Below are positions 51,265 through 63,853 of a stretch of DNA of 64,000 bases, piece by piece. This stretch comes from Petrolisthes cinctipes (taxonomy: Eukaryota; Arthropoda; Malacostraca; Decapoda; Porcellanidae): contig JAWQEG010000412.1 of assembly GCA_033782935.1 (NCBI GenBank), positions 1,973,501 to 2,037,500 on the forward strand, read 5' to 3'. A program made the translations under genes and the position numbers. The notes below the pieces were generated by a model. The model saw nothing but the letters and a program-made list of their open reading frames with translations, did not search any database and was not told the origin of the DNA. Numbering within the stretch: position 1 is the first letter of the stretch; each line of letters starts with the position of its first letter.

Positions 51265-53910
51265 ATTCAGGCTCAAAACACCCGAAAATTCGATATTTTA
51301 GGGTCCCAAAAGCGATCTGTACATGCCTACTCAGTGTTAGAATATTTTCAAGATACAGGTCCAAAATATGCTGAAAATCGATATTTTAGATGCAAAAAGT
51401 CGATAAGTGCATGCATCTTTTGTACTCGTTTTATCCCAAATTCAGGCTCAAAACACCCGAAAATTCGATGTTTTTTAGTCCCAGAAGCAATCTGTACATG
51501 GGTACTCAGTGCTAGAATGTTTTCAAATTATAGGCCCAAAACATGCTGAAAATCGATATTTTAAGTGCCAAAGTCGAATTGTACATGCATCTTCTGTATC
51601 CGTTTATATCTCAAATTAATGATGAAAACATCCGAGAATTCGATATTTTTGGGTCCCAGATGCGATCTGTACATGGCTACTTAGTGTTAGAATATTTTCA
51701 AAATACAGGCTCAAAACATGATGAAAATGAGAATTTTAGGTGAAAAAAGTCGATATGTGAATGAATCTTCTGTACCCGTTTATATCTCAAATTCAGGCTC
51801 AAAAGACCCGAGAACTCGATATTTTTGGTCCCAGAAGCGATCTGTACATGCCTACTCAGTGTTAGAATGTTTTCAAGATACAGGCTCAAGAAAAGCTGAA
51901 AATCGATATTTTAGGTGCAAAAAGTCGATATGTGCATGCATATTCTGTACTCGTTTATATCCCAAATTCAGGCTCAAAAACACTCGAAAATTCGATATTT
52001 TGGGGTCCCAGAAGCGATCTGTACATGCCTACTCAGTGTTAGAATATTTTCAAAATACGGGTCCAAAACATGCTGAAACTCGATATTTTAGGTGCCCAAA
52101 GTCGAAATATACATGCATCTTCTGTATCCGTTTATATCTCAAATTCTGGATCAAAACATCCGAGAATTCGATATTTTTGGGTCCCAGATGCGATCTGTAC
52201 ATGCCTACTCAGTGTTAGAATATTTTCAAAATACAGGCTCAAAACATGCTGAAAATCGATATTTTAGGTGCACAAAGTCGATATGTGCATGCATCTTCTG
52301 TACCCATTTATATCTCAAATTCAGGCTCAAAACACCCGAAAATTCGATATTTTTGGGTCCCAAAAGCGATCTGTACATGCCTACTCAGTGTTTGAATATT
52401 TTCAAGATACAGGCTCAAACATGATGAAAATCAGTATTTTAGGTGCAAAAAGTCGATATGTGCATGCATCTTCTGTACTCGTTTATTTCCCTAATTCCGG
52501 CTCAAATCACCCGAAAATTCGATATTTTGGGGTCCCACAAGCGATCTGTACATGCCTACTCAGTGCTGGAATGTTTTCAAGGTACAGGCTCAAAACATGC
52601 TGAAAATCGATATTTTAGATGCAAAACGTCGATATGTGCATGCATCTTCTGTACCCGTTTATATCCCAAATTCAGGTTCAAAACACCCGAAAATTAGATG
52701 TTTTTTGGTCCCAGATGCAATCTGTACATGGGTACTCAGTGCCAGAATAATTTCAAATTATAAGCTCAAAAAAAGCTTAAAATCGATATTTTAGGTTCAA
52801 AAAGTCGATATGTGCATGCATCTCCTGTACTCGTTTATATCCCAAATTCAGGTTCAAAACACCCGAAAATTCGATATTTTTTGGGTCCCAGAAGCGATCT
52901 ATACATGCCTATTCAGTGTTAGAATATTTTCATAATAAGGGTCCAAAACATGCTAAAAATCGATATTTTAAGTGTCCAAAGTCGAAATGTGTATGCATTT
53001 TCTGTATCCGTTTATATCTCAAATGCAGGCTCAAAACACGTAAAAATTCGATATTTTTCGTTCCCAAAAGCGATCTGTCCATGCCTACTTAGCGTTAGAA
53101 TATTTTAAAAAAACAGGTCAAAAACATGATGAAAATCAGTATTTTAGGTTCAAAAAGTCGATATGTGTATGCATCTTCTGTACCCGTTTATATCTCAAAT
53201 TCTGGCTCAAAACACCCGAGAATTCGATATTTTTGGTCCCAGAAGCGATCTCTACATGCCTACTCAGTGTTAGAATGTTTTTAAGATACAGGCTCAGAAA
53301 AAGCTGAAAATCGATATTTTAGGTGCAAAAAGTCGATATGTGCATGCATCTCCTGTACTCGTTTATATCCCAAATTCAGGCTCGAAACACTCAAAAATTC
53401 GATATTTTGGGGTCCCAGAAGCGATCTGTACATGCCTACTCAGTGTTAGAATATTTTCATAATAAGGGTCCAAAACATGCTAAAAATCGATATATTAGGT
53501 GCCAAAAGTCGATATGTACATGCATATTCTGTATCCGTTTATATCTCAAATTCAGGATCAAAACATTCGAAAATTTGATATTTTTTGGTCCCAGAAGGAA
53601 TCTGTACATGGGTACTCAGTGCCAGAATAATTTCAAAATATAGGCGCAAAACATGCTAAAAATCGATATATTAAATGCAAATAGTCGATATGTGCATGCA
53701 TCTTCTATACCCGTTTATATCTCAAATTCAGGCTCAAAACACCCGAAAATTCGATATTTTTGGGTCCCAAAAGCGATCTGTACATGCCTACTCAGTGTTA
53801 GAATATTTTCAAGTTACTGGCTCAAAACATAATGGAAATCAGTATTTTAGGTTCAAAAAGTCGATATGTGCATGCATCTTCTGTACTCGTTTATATCCCA
53901 AATTCAGGCT

Positions 53911-54438
53911 CAAAACACCTCAAAATTCGATATTTTTTGGTCATAGAAACAATCTGTACATGGCTACTCAGTGCTAGAATATTTTCAAATTATAAGCCCA
54001 AAACATGCTGAAAACCGATATATTAGGTGCAAAAAGTCGATATGTGCATGCATCTTCTATACCAGTTTATATCTCAAATTCAGGGTCAAAACACCCGAAA
54101 ATTTGATATTTTTGGGTCCCAAAAGCGATCTGTACATGCCTACTCAGTATTAGAATATTTTCAAGATACAGGTTAAAAACATAATGGAAATCAGTATTTT
54201 AGGTTCAAAAAGTCGATATGTGCATGCATCTTCTGTACTCGTTTATTTCCCTAATTCAGGCTCAAATCATCCGAAAATTCGATATTTTGGGGTCCCACAA
54301 GCGATCTGTACATGCCTACTCAGTGCTAGAATGTTTTCAAGATACAGGCTCAAAACATTCTGAAAATCGATATTTTAGATGCAAAAAGTCGATATGTGCA
54401 TGCATCTTCTGTACTCGTTTAAATCCCAAATTCAGGCT
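53911..54438. repeat. Three-monomer (528-bp) tandem duplication, copy 1
   Basis: The stretch starts at CAAAACACCTCAAAATTCG and is repeated immediately at 54,439. I compared the two copies through their length and saw no difference, including the private ACCAGTTTATATC variant (ACCCGTTTATATC in unit b). Just upstream this copy reads GTTTATATCCC, while the second and the following sequence read GTTTAAATCCC, which fixes the exchange point. Confidence 0.9.
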
Positions 54439-54966
54439 CAAAACACCTCAAAATTCGATATTTTTTGGTCATAGAAACAATCTGTACATGGCTACTCAGT
54501 GCTAGAATATTTTCAAATTATAAGCCCAAAACATGCTGAAAACCGATATATTAGGTGCAAAAAGTCGATATGTGCATGCATCTTCTATACCAGTTTATAT
54601 CTCAAATTCAGGGTCAAAACACCCGAAAATTTGATATTTTTGGGTCCCAAAAGCGATCTGTACATGCCTACTCAGTATTAGAATATTTTCAAGATACAGG
54701 TTAAAAACATAATGGAAATCAGTATTTTAGGTTCAAAAAGTCGATATGTGCATGCATCTTCTGTACTCGTTTATTTCCCTAATTCAGGCTCAAATCATCC
54801 GAAAATTCGATATTTTGGGGTCCCACAAGCGATCTGTACATGCCTACTCAGTGCTAGAATGTTTTCAAGATACAGGCTCAAAACATTCTGAAAATCGATA
54901 TTTTAGATGCAAAAAGTCGATATGTGCATGCATCTTCTGTACTCGTTTAAATCCCAAATTCAGGCT
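54439..54966. repeat. Three-monomer (528-bp) tandem duplication, copy 2
   Basis: This is the second copy of 53,911-54,438. A novel junction at its left edge joins a GTTTAAATCCC monomer to CACCTCAAAATTCG; in unit b the GTTTAAATCCC monomer is instead followed by CACCCGAAAATTAG, as happens here after 54,966. This is the expected product of unequal exchange by three monomers. Confidence 0.9.
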
Positions 54967-57900
54967 CAAAACACCCGAAAATTAGATATTTTTTGGTCCC
55001 AGAAGGAATCTGTACCTGGGTGCTCAGTGCCAGAATAATTTCAAAATATAGGAGCAAAACATGCTAAAAATCGATATATTAAATGCAAAAAGTCGATATG
55101 TGCATGCATCTTCTATACCCGTTTATATCTCAAATTCAGGCTCAAAACACCCGAAAATTCGATATTTTTGGGTCCCAAAAGCGATCTGTACATGCCTACT
55201 CAGTGTTAGAATATTTTCAAGTTACAGGCTCAAAACATGCTGAAAATCGATATTTTAGATGCAAAAAGTCGATATGTGCATGCATCTTCTGTACTCATTC
55301 ATATCCCAAATTCAGGCTCAAAACACCCGAAAATTCGATATTTTTTGGTCCCCAGAAGCAATCTGTACATGGCTACGCAGTGCCATAATGATTTCAAAAT
55401 ATAGGCCCAAAACATGATAAAATCGATATTTTTGGTGTCTAAGGTCAACATGTGTATACATCTTCTGTAACCGTTTATATCTCATATTCAGGCTCAAAAT
55501 ACCCGAAAATGCTATATTTTTGGATCCCAAGAGCGATCTATACATGCCTAATTAGTACCAGAATGTTTTCAAAATATAGACCCAAAACATGCTAAAAATC
55601 GATATTTTAGGTGTCCAAAGTCAAAATGTATATGCATCTTCTTTATCCGTTTATATCTCAAATGCAGGCTCAAGACACATAAAAATTCGATATTTTTGGG
55701 TCCCAATAGCGATCTGTACATGCCTACTCAGCGTTAGAATATTTTCAAAAAACAGGTCGAAAACATGTTGAAAATCGATATTTTAGATGCAAAAAGGTGA
55801 TATGTGCATGCATTTTCTGTACACGTTTATATCCCAAATTCAGGCTCAAAACTCCCGAAAATTCGATATTTTTTGGTCCCAGAAGCAATCTGTACATGGC
55901 TACTCAGTGCCAGAATAATTTCAAAATATAGGCGCAAAACATGCTAAAAATCGATATATTAAATGCAAAAAGTCGATATGTGCATGCATCTTCTATACCC
56001 GTTTATATCTCAAATTCAGGATCAAAACATCCGAGAATTCGATATTTTTGGGTCCCAGATGCGATCTGTACATGCCTACTCAGTGTTAGAATATTTTCAA
56101 TATACAGGCTCAAAACATGCTGAAAATCGATATTTTAGGTGCACAAAGTCGATATGTGCATGCATCTTCTGTACCCATTTATATCTCAAATTCAGGCTCA
56201 AAACACCCGAAAATTCGATATTTTGGGGACCCAAAAGCGATCTGTACATGCCTACTCAGTGTTTGAATATTTTCAAGATACAGGCTCAAACATGATGAAA
56301 ATCAGTATTTTAGGTGCAAAAAGTCGATATGTGCATGCATCTTCTGTACTCGTTTATTTCCCTAATTCAGGCTCAAATCACCCGAAAATTCGATATTTTT
56401 GGGTCCCACAAGCGATCTGTACATGCCTACTCAGTGCTAGAATGTTTTCAAGATACAGGCTCAAAACAGTCTGAAAATCGATATTTTAGATGCAAAAAGT
56501 CGATATATGCATGCATCTTCTGTACTTGTTTATATCGCAAATTCAGGCTCAAAACACCCGAAAATTAGATATTTTTTGGTCTCAGAAGCAATCTGTAAAA
56601 TGCTACTCAGTGCCAGAATAATTTCAAAATATAGGCGCAAAACATGCTAAAAATCGATATTTATGGTGTCCAAAGTCAATATGTGTATGCATCTTCTGTA
56701 CTCGGTTATATCTCATATTCAGGCTCAAAACACCCGAAAATTCGATGTTTTTGGGTCCCAAAAGCGATCTGTACATGCCTACTCAGTGTTAGAATATTTT
56801 CAAGATACAGGCCCAAAACATGCTGTAAATCGATATTTTAGATGCAAAAAGTCAATATGTGCATGCATCTTCTGTACACGCTTATATCCCAAATTCAGGC
56901 TCAAAACACCCGAAAATTCGATATCTTTTGGTCCCAGAAGCAATCTGTACATGGGTACTCAGTACTAGAATGTTTTCAAATTATAGGCCCAAAACATGCT
57001 AAAAAATCGATATATTAGGTGCAAAAAGTCGATATGTGCATGCATCTTCTATACCCGTTTATATCTCAAATTCAGGCTCAAAACACCCGAAAATTCGATA
57101 TTTTTGGGTCCCAAAAGCGATCTGTACATGCCTACTCAGTGTTAGAATATTTTCAAGATACAGGCCCAAAATATGCTGAAAATCGATATTTTAGATGCAA
57201 AAAGTCGATATGTGCATGCATCTTTTGTACTCGTTTTATCCCAAATTCAGGCTCAAAACACCCGAAAATTCGATGTTTTTTAGTCCCAGAAGCAATCTGT
57301 ACATGGGTACTCAGTGCTAGAATGTTTTCAAATTATAGGCCCAAAACATGCTAAAAATCGATATTTTAAGTGCCAAAGTCGAATTGTACATGCATCTTCT
57401 GTATCCGTTTATATCTCAAATTCATGATGAAAACATCCGAGAATTCGATATTTTTGGGTCCCAGATGCGATCTGTACATGGCTACTTAGTGTTAGAATAT
57501 TTTCAAAATACAGACTCAAAACATGATGAAAATGAGAATTTTAGGTGAAAAAAGTCGATATGTGAATGAATCTTCTGTACCTGTTTATATCTCAAATTCA
57601 GGCTCAAAACACCTGAGAACTCGATATTTTTGGTCCCAGAAGCGATCTGTACATGCCTACTCAGTGTTAGAATGTTTTCAAGATACAGGCTCAAGAAAAG
57701 CTGATAATCGATATTTTAGGTGCAAAAAGTCGATATGTGCATGCATATTCTGTACTCGTTTATATCCCAAATTCAGGCTCGAAACACTCGAAAATTCGAT
57801 ATTTTGGGGTCCCAAAAGCGATCTGTACATGCCTACTCAGTGTTTGAATATTTTCAAGATACAGGCTCAATCATGATGAAAATCAGTATTTTAGGTGCAA

Positions 57901-59582
57901 AAAGTCGATATGTGCATGCATCTTCTGTACTCGTTTATTTCCCTAATTCCGGGTCAAATCACCCGAAAATTCGATATTTTGGGGTCCCACAAGCGATCTG
58001 TACATGCCTACTCAGTGCTAGAATGTTTTCAAGGTACAGGCTCAAAACATGCTGAAAATCGATATTTTAGATGCAAAACGTCGATATGTGCATGCATCTT
58101 CTGTACCCGTTTATATCCCAAATTCAGGTTCAAAACACCCGAAAATTAGATGTTTTTTTGGTCCCAGATGCAATCTGTACATGGCTACTCAGTGCCAGAA
58201 TAATTTCAAATTATAGGCTCAAAAAAAGCTTAAAATCGATATTTTAGGTTCAAAAAGTCGATATGTGCATGCATCTCCTGTACTCGTTTATATCCCAAAT
58301 TCAGGTTCAAAACACCCGAAAATTCGATATTTTTTGGGTCCCAGAAGCGATCTATACATGCCTACTCAGTGTTAGAATATTTTCATAATAAGGGTCCAAA
58401 ACATGCTAAAAATCGATATTTTAAGTGTCCAAAGTCGAAATGTGTATGCATTTTCTGTATCCGTTTATATCTCAAATGCAGGCTCAAAACACGTAAAAAT
58501 TCGATATTTTTCGTTCCCAAAAGCGATCTGTCCATGCCTACTTAGCGTTAGAATATTTAAAAAAAACAGGTCAAAAACATGATGAAAATCAGTATTTTAG
58601 GTTCAAAAAGTCGATATGTGTATGCATCTTCTGTACCCGTTTATATCTCAAATTCAGGCTCAAAACACCCGAGAATTCGATATTTTTGGTCCCAGAAGCG
58701 ATCTCTACATGCCTACTCAGTGTTAGAATGTTTTTAAGATACAGGCTCAGAAAAAGCTGAAAATCGATATTTTAGGTGCAAAAAGTCGATATGTGCATGC
58801 ATCTCCTGTACTCGTTTATATCCCAAATTCAGGCTCGAAACACTCAAAAATTCGATATTTTTTGGTCCCCAGAAGCAATCTGTACATGGCTACGCAGTGC
58901 CATAATGATTTCAAAATATAGGCCCAAAACATGATAAAATCGATATTTTTGGTGTCTTAGGTCAACATGTGTATACATCTTCTGTAACCGTTTATATCTC
59001 ATATTCAGGCTCATAATACCCGAAAATGCTATATTTTTGGATCCCAAGAGCGATCTATACATGCCTAATTAGTGCCAGAATGTTTTCAAAATATAGACCC
59101 AAAACATGCTAAAAATCGATATTTTAGGTGTCCAAAGTCAAAATGTGTATGCATCTTCTGTATCCGTTTATATCTCAAATGCAGGCTCAAGACACCTAAA
59201 AATTCGATATTTTAGGGTCCCAATAGCGATCTGTACATGCCTACTCAGCGTTAGAATATTTTCAAAAAACAGGTCGAAAACATGTTGAAAATCAATATTA
59301 TAGATGCAAAATGTCGATATGTGCATGCATCTTCTGTACTCGTTTATATCCCAAATTCAGGCTCAAAACACCCGAAAATTCGATATTTTTTGGTCCCAGA
59401 AGCAATCTGTACATGCCTATTCAGCGTTAGAATATTTTCTAAAAACATGTCAAAAACATGATGAAAATCAGTATTTTAGGTGCCCAAAGTCGATATGTAC
59501 ATGCATCTTCTGTATCCATTTATTTCTTAAATTCAGGATCAAAACATCCGAGAATTCGATATTTTTGGGTCCCAGATGCGAT

Positions 59583-60258
59583 CTGTACATGCCTACTCAG
59601 TGTTAGAATGTTTTCAAGATACAGGCTCAAAACAAGCTGAAAATCGATATTTTAGATGCAAAAAGTCGATATCTACATGCATCTTCTGTATCCGTTTATA
59701 TCTCAAATTCATGATCAAAACATCCGAGAATTCGATATTTTTGGGTCACAGATGCGATCTGTACATGTCTACTCAGTGTTTGAATATTTTCAAGATACAG
59801 GCTCAAAACATGCTGAAAATCAATATTTTAGATGCAAAACGTCGATATGTGCATGCATCTTTTGTACTCGTTTATTTCCCTAATTCAGGCTCATAACACC
59901 CGAAAATTCGATATTTTGGGGTCCCACAAGCGATCTGTACATTCCAACTCTTTGCTAGAATGTTTTCAAAATATTGGCCCAAAATATGCTGAAAATCGAT
60001 ATTTTGGGTGTCCAAAGTCGATATGTGCATCCATTTTCTGTGCCAGTTTAGATCTCAAATTCAGGCTCAAAACACCCGAAAAAACGATATTTTCGGGTCT
60101 CAGAAACGATCTGTACATGGCGACACAGTGTTAGAATTTTTTCAAGATACAGGCTCAAAACATAATGGAAATCAATATTTTAGGTTCAAAAAGTCGATAT
60201 GTGCATGCATCTTCTGTACTCATTTATATCCCAAATTCAGGCTCAAAACACCCGAAAA
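59583..60258. repeat. Duplication block W, copy 2, inside the replaced part of unit d
   Basis: This is the partner of 36,542-37,215. It is absent from units a, b and c of the long higher-order repeat. Its presence only at these two distant places suggests copying over about 23 kb, or loss of intermediate copies. Confidence 0.8.
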
Positions 60259-63200
60259 TTCGATATTTTTTGGTCCCAGAAGCAATCTGTACATGGCTAC
60301 GCAGTGCCATAATGATTTCAAAATATAGGCCCAAAACATGATAAAATCGATATTTTTGGTGTCTAAGGTCAACATGTGTATACATCTTCTGTAACCGTTT
60401 ATATCTAATATTCAGGCTCAAAATACCCGAAAATGCTATATTTTTGGATCCCAAGAGCGATCTGTACATGCATAATTAGTGCCAGAATGTTTTCAAAATA
60501 TAGACCCAAAACATGCTAAAAATCGATATTTTAGGTATCCAAAGTCAAAATGTGTATGCATCTTCTGTATCCGTTTATATCTCAAATGCAGGCTCAAGAC
60601 ACCTAAAAATTCGATATTTTTGGGTCCCAAAAGCGATCTGTACATGCCTACTCAGCGTTAGAATATTTTCAAAAATCAGGTGGAAAACATGCTGAAAATC
60701 AATATTTTAGATGCAAAAAGTTGATATGTGCATGCATTTTCTGTACTCGTTTATATCCCAAATTCAGGCTCAAAACTCCCGAAAATTCGATATTTTTTGG
60801 TCCCAGAAGCAATCTGTACATGGCTACTCAGTGCTAGAATATTTTCAAATTATAGGCCCAAAACATGCTGAAAATCGATATATTAGGTGCAAAAAGTCGA
60901 TATGTGCATACATCTTCTATGCTCGTTTATATCTCAAATTCAGGCTCAAAACACCCGAAAATTCGATATTTTTTGGTCCCAGAAGCAATCTGTACATGGC
61001 TACGCAGTGCCATAATGATTTCAAATTATAGGCCCAAAACATGCAAAAAATCGATATTTTTGGTGTCTAAAGTCAACATGTGTATCCATCTTCTGTAACC
61101 GGTTATATCTCATATTTAGGCTCAAAATACCCTAAAATTCGATAATTTTGGATCCCAGGAGCGATCTGTACATGCCTACTTAATGCCAGAATGTTTTCAA
61201 AATATCGGCCCAAAACATGCTAAAAATCGAAATTTTAGGTGTCCAAAGTCGAAATGTGTATGCATCTTCTGTATCCGTTTATATCTCAAATTCAGGCTCA
61301 AAACACCCGAAAATTCTATATTTTTGGGTACCAAAAGCGATCTGTACATGCCTACTCAGTGTTAGAATATTTTCATGATACAGTCTCAAAACATGCTGAA
61401 AATCGATATTTTAGGTACCCAAATTCGATATGTACATGCATCTTCTGTATCCGTTTATATCCCAAATTCAGGCTCAAAACACCCGAAAATTCGATATTTT
61501 TTGGTCCCCAGAAGCAATCTGTACATAGCTAAGCAGTGCCATAATGATTTCAAAATATAGGCCCAAAACATGATAAAATCGATATTTTTGGTGTCTAAGG
61601 TCAACATGTGTATCCATCTTCTGTAACCGGTTATATCTCATATTCAGGCTCAAAATACCCGAAAATGCTATATTTTTGGATCCCGAGAGCGATCTGTACA
61701 TGCCTAATTAGTGCCAGAATGTTTTCAAAATATAGACCCAAAACATGCTAAAAATCGATATTTTAGGTGTCCAAAGTCGAAATGTGTATGCATCTTCTGT
61801 ATCCGTTTATATCTCAAATTCAGGCTCAAAACATCCGAGAATTCGATATTTTTGGGTCCCAGATGCGATCTGTACATGCCTACTCAGTGTTAGAATATTT
61901 TCAAAATACAGGCACTAAACATGCTGAAAATCGATATTTTAGGTGCACAAAGTCGATATGTGCATGCATCTTCTATACCCATTTATATCTGAAATTCCGG
62001 CTCAAAACACCCGAAAATTCGATATTTTTGGGTCCCAAATGCGACGTGTACATGGCTACTCAGTGCCAGAATAATTTCAAAATATAGGCGCAAAACATGC
62101 TAAAAATCGATATTTATGGTGTCCAAAGTCAATATGTGTATGAATCTTCTGTACTCTGTTATATCTCATATTCAGGCTCAAAACACCCGAAAATTCGGTA
62201 TTTTTGGGTCCCAAAAGCGATCTGTACATGCCTACTCAGTGTTAGAATATTTTCAAGATACAGGATCAAAACATGCTGAAAATCTATATTTTAGATGCAA
62301 AAAGTCGATATGTGCATGCATCTTCTGTACTCGTTTATATCCCAAATTAAGCCGCAAAACACCCGAAAATTCGATATTTTTTGGTCATAAAAACAATCTG
62401 TACATGGCTACTCAGTGCGAGAATATTTTCAAATTATAGGCCCAAAACATGCTGAAAATCGATATATTAGGTGCAAATAGTCGATATGTGCATGCATCTT
62501 CTATACCCGTTTATATCTCAAATTCAGGCTCAAAACACCCGAAAATTCGATATTTTTGGGTCCCAAAAGCGATCTGTACATGCCTACTCAGTGTTAGAAT
62601 ATTTTCAAGATACAGGCTCATAACATAATGGAAATCATTATTTTAGGTTCAAAAAGTCGATATGTGCATGCATCTTCTGTACTCGTTTATTTCCCTAATT
62701 CAGGCTCAAATCATCCGAAAATTCGATATTTTGGGGTCCCACAAGCGATCTGTACATGCCTACTCAGTGCTAGAATGTTTTCAAGATACAGGATCAAAAC
62801 ATGCTGAAAATCGATATTTTAGATGCAAAAAGTCGATATGTGCATGCATCTTCTGTACTCGTTTATATCCCAAATTCAGGCTCAAAACACCCGAAAATTA
62901 GATTTTTTTTGGTCCCAGAAGCAATATGTACATGGCTACTCAGTGCCAGAATAATTTCAGAATACAGGCTCAAAACATGATGAAAATGAGAATTTTAGGT
63001 GAAAAAAGTCGATATGTGAATGTATCTTCTGTACCCGTTTATATCTCAAATTCAGGCTCAAAACACCCGAGAACTCGATATTTTTGGTCCCAGAAGCGAT
63101 CTGTACATGCCTACTCAGTGTTAGAATGTTTTCAAGATACAGGCTCAAGAAAAGCTGAAAATCGATATTTTAGGTGCAAAAAGTCGATATGTGCATGCAT

Positions 63201-63301
63201 ATTCTGTACTCGTTTATATCCCAAATTCAGGCTCGAAACACTCGAAAATTCGATATTTTGGGGTCCCAGAAGCGATCTGTACATGCCTACTCAGTGTTAG
63301 A

Positions 63302-63651
63302 ATATTTTCAAGATACAGGCTCAAACATGATGAAAATCAGTATTTTAGGTGCAAAAAGTCGATATGTGCATGCATCTTCTGTACTCGTTTATTTCCCTAA
63401 TTCCGGCTCAAATCACCCGAAAATTCGATATTTTGGGGTCCCACAAGCGATCTGTACATGCCTACTCAGTGTTTGAATATTTTCAAGATACAGGCTCAAT
63501 CATGATGAAAATCAGTATTTTAGGTGCAAAAAGTCGATATGTGCATGCATCTTCTGTACTCGTTTATTTCCCTAATTCCGGCTCAAATCACCCGAAAATT
63601 CGATATTTTGGGGTCCCACAAGCGATCTGTACATGCCTACTCAGTGCTAGA
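63302..63651. repeat. Recent tandem duplication of one 175-bp monomer
   Basis: The GATGAAAATCAGTATTTTAG monomer with CCCTAATTCCGGCTC occurs twice at a spacing of 175 bp (63,329 and 63,504). The copies are nearly identical; the first reads GCTCAAACATG and the second GCTCAATCATG, a variant also seen near 57,870 in unit c. One base is missing against the 176-bp norm in both. Confidence 0.85.
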
Positions 63652-63853
63652 ATGTTTTCAAGGTACAGGCTCAAAACATGCTGAAAATCGATATTTTAGA
63701 TGCAAAACGTCGATATGTGCATGCATCTTCTGTACCCGTTTATATCCCAAATTCAGGTTCAAAACACCCGAAAATTAGATGTTTTTTGGTCCCAGATGCA
63801 ATCTGTACATGGCTACTCAGTGCCAGAATAATTTCAAATTATAGGCTCAAAAA

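Larger units (their letters stand above)
47673..52772. repeat. Long higher-order unit b (5,100 bp, about 29 monomers)
   Basis: The unit holds, in order: the TTTCATAATAAGG monomers, the ATTAAATGCAAATAGTC monomer, the GGTCATAGAAACAATC monomer, the GGTGCTCAGTGCC monomer, the GTCAACATGTGTATAC monomer, the GCAAAAAGGTGATATG monomer, the GATGCGATC and TTTGAATATT monomers, and the GATGAAAATGAGAATT monomer. This order is shared by its neighbours. Compared with unit c it has no extra three-monomer duplication. Confidence 0.75.
52773..58225. repeat. Long higher-order unit c (5,453 bp, about 31 monomers)
   Basis: Against unit b this unit gained three monomers (the 528-bp duplication at 53,911-54,966) and one near 56,900-57,030, and lost two near 57,820, where CAAAAGCGATCTG joins the TTTGAATATTTTCAAG monomer directly. 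The offset to unit b steps 5,100, 5,628, 5,805 and 5,452 bp along its length, all whole-monomer steps. This gives a direct view of how the higher-order unit changes length. Confidence 0.75.
42047..63853. repeat. Subregion V: four long higher-order units of 29-32 monomers
   Basis: The AAGCTT marker in its CAAAAAAAGCTTAAAATCG context occurs at 42047, 47673, 52773, 58226 and 63854. The gaps are 5,626, 5,100, 5,453 and 5,628 bp, close to 32, 29, 31 and 32 monomers. Between markers, the same series of variant monomers follows in the same order over most of the length, with whole-monomer gains and losses explaining the length differences. This is a true higher-order repeat: neighbouring monomers differ while equivalent monomers about 5 kb apart are nearly identical. 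The fourth unit is partly replaced (58,860-62,600). Confidence 0.8.
58226..63853. repeat. Long higher-order unit d (5,628 bp, about 32 monomers), partly replaced
   Basis: The unit follows the common order up to about 58,860 and again near its end (about 62,640-63,853). In between (58,860-62,600) it contains the GTCAACATGTGTATAC and GTCAAAATGTG monomers three times (starting near 58,844, 60,224 and 61,474) together with block W. The marker spacing remains close to that of unit a, which may be coincidence. Confidence 0.65.
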
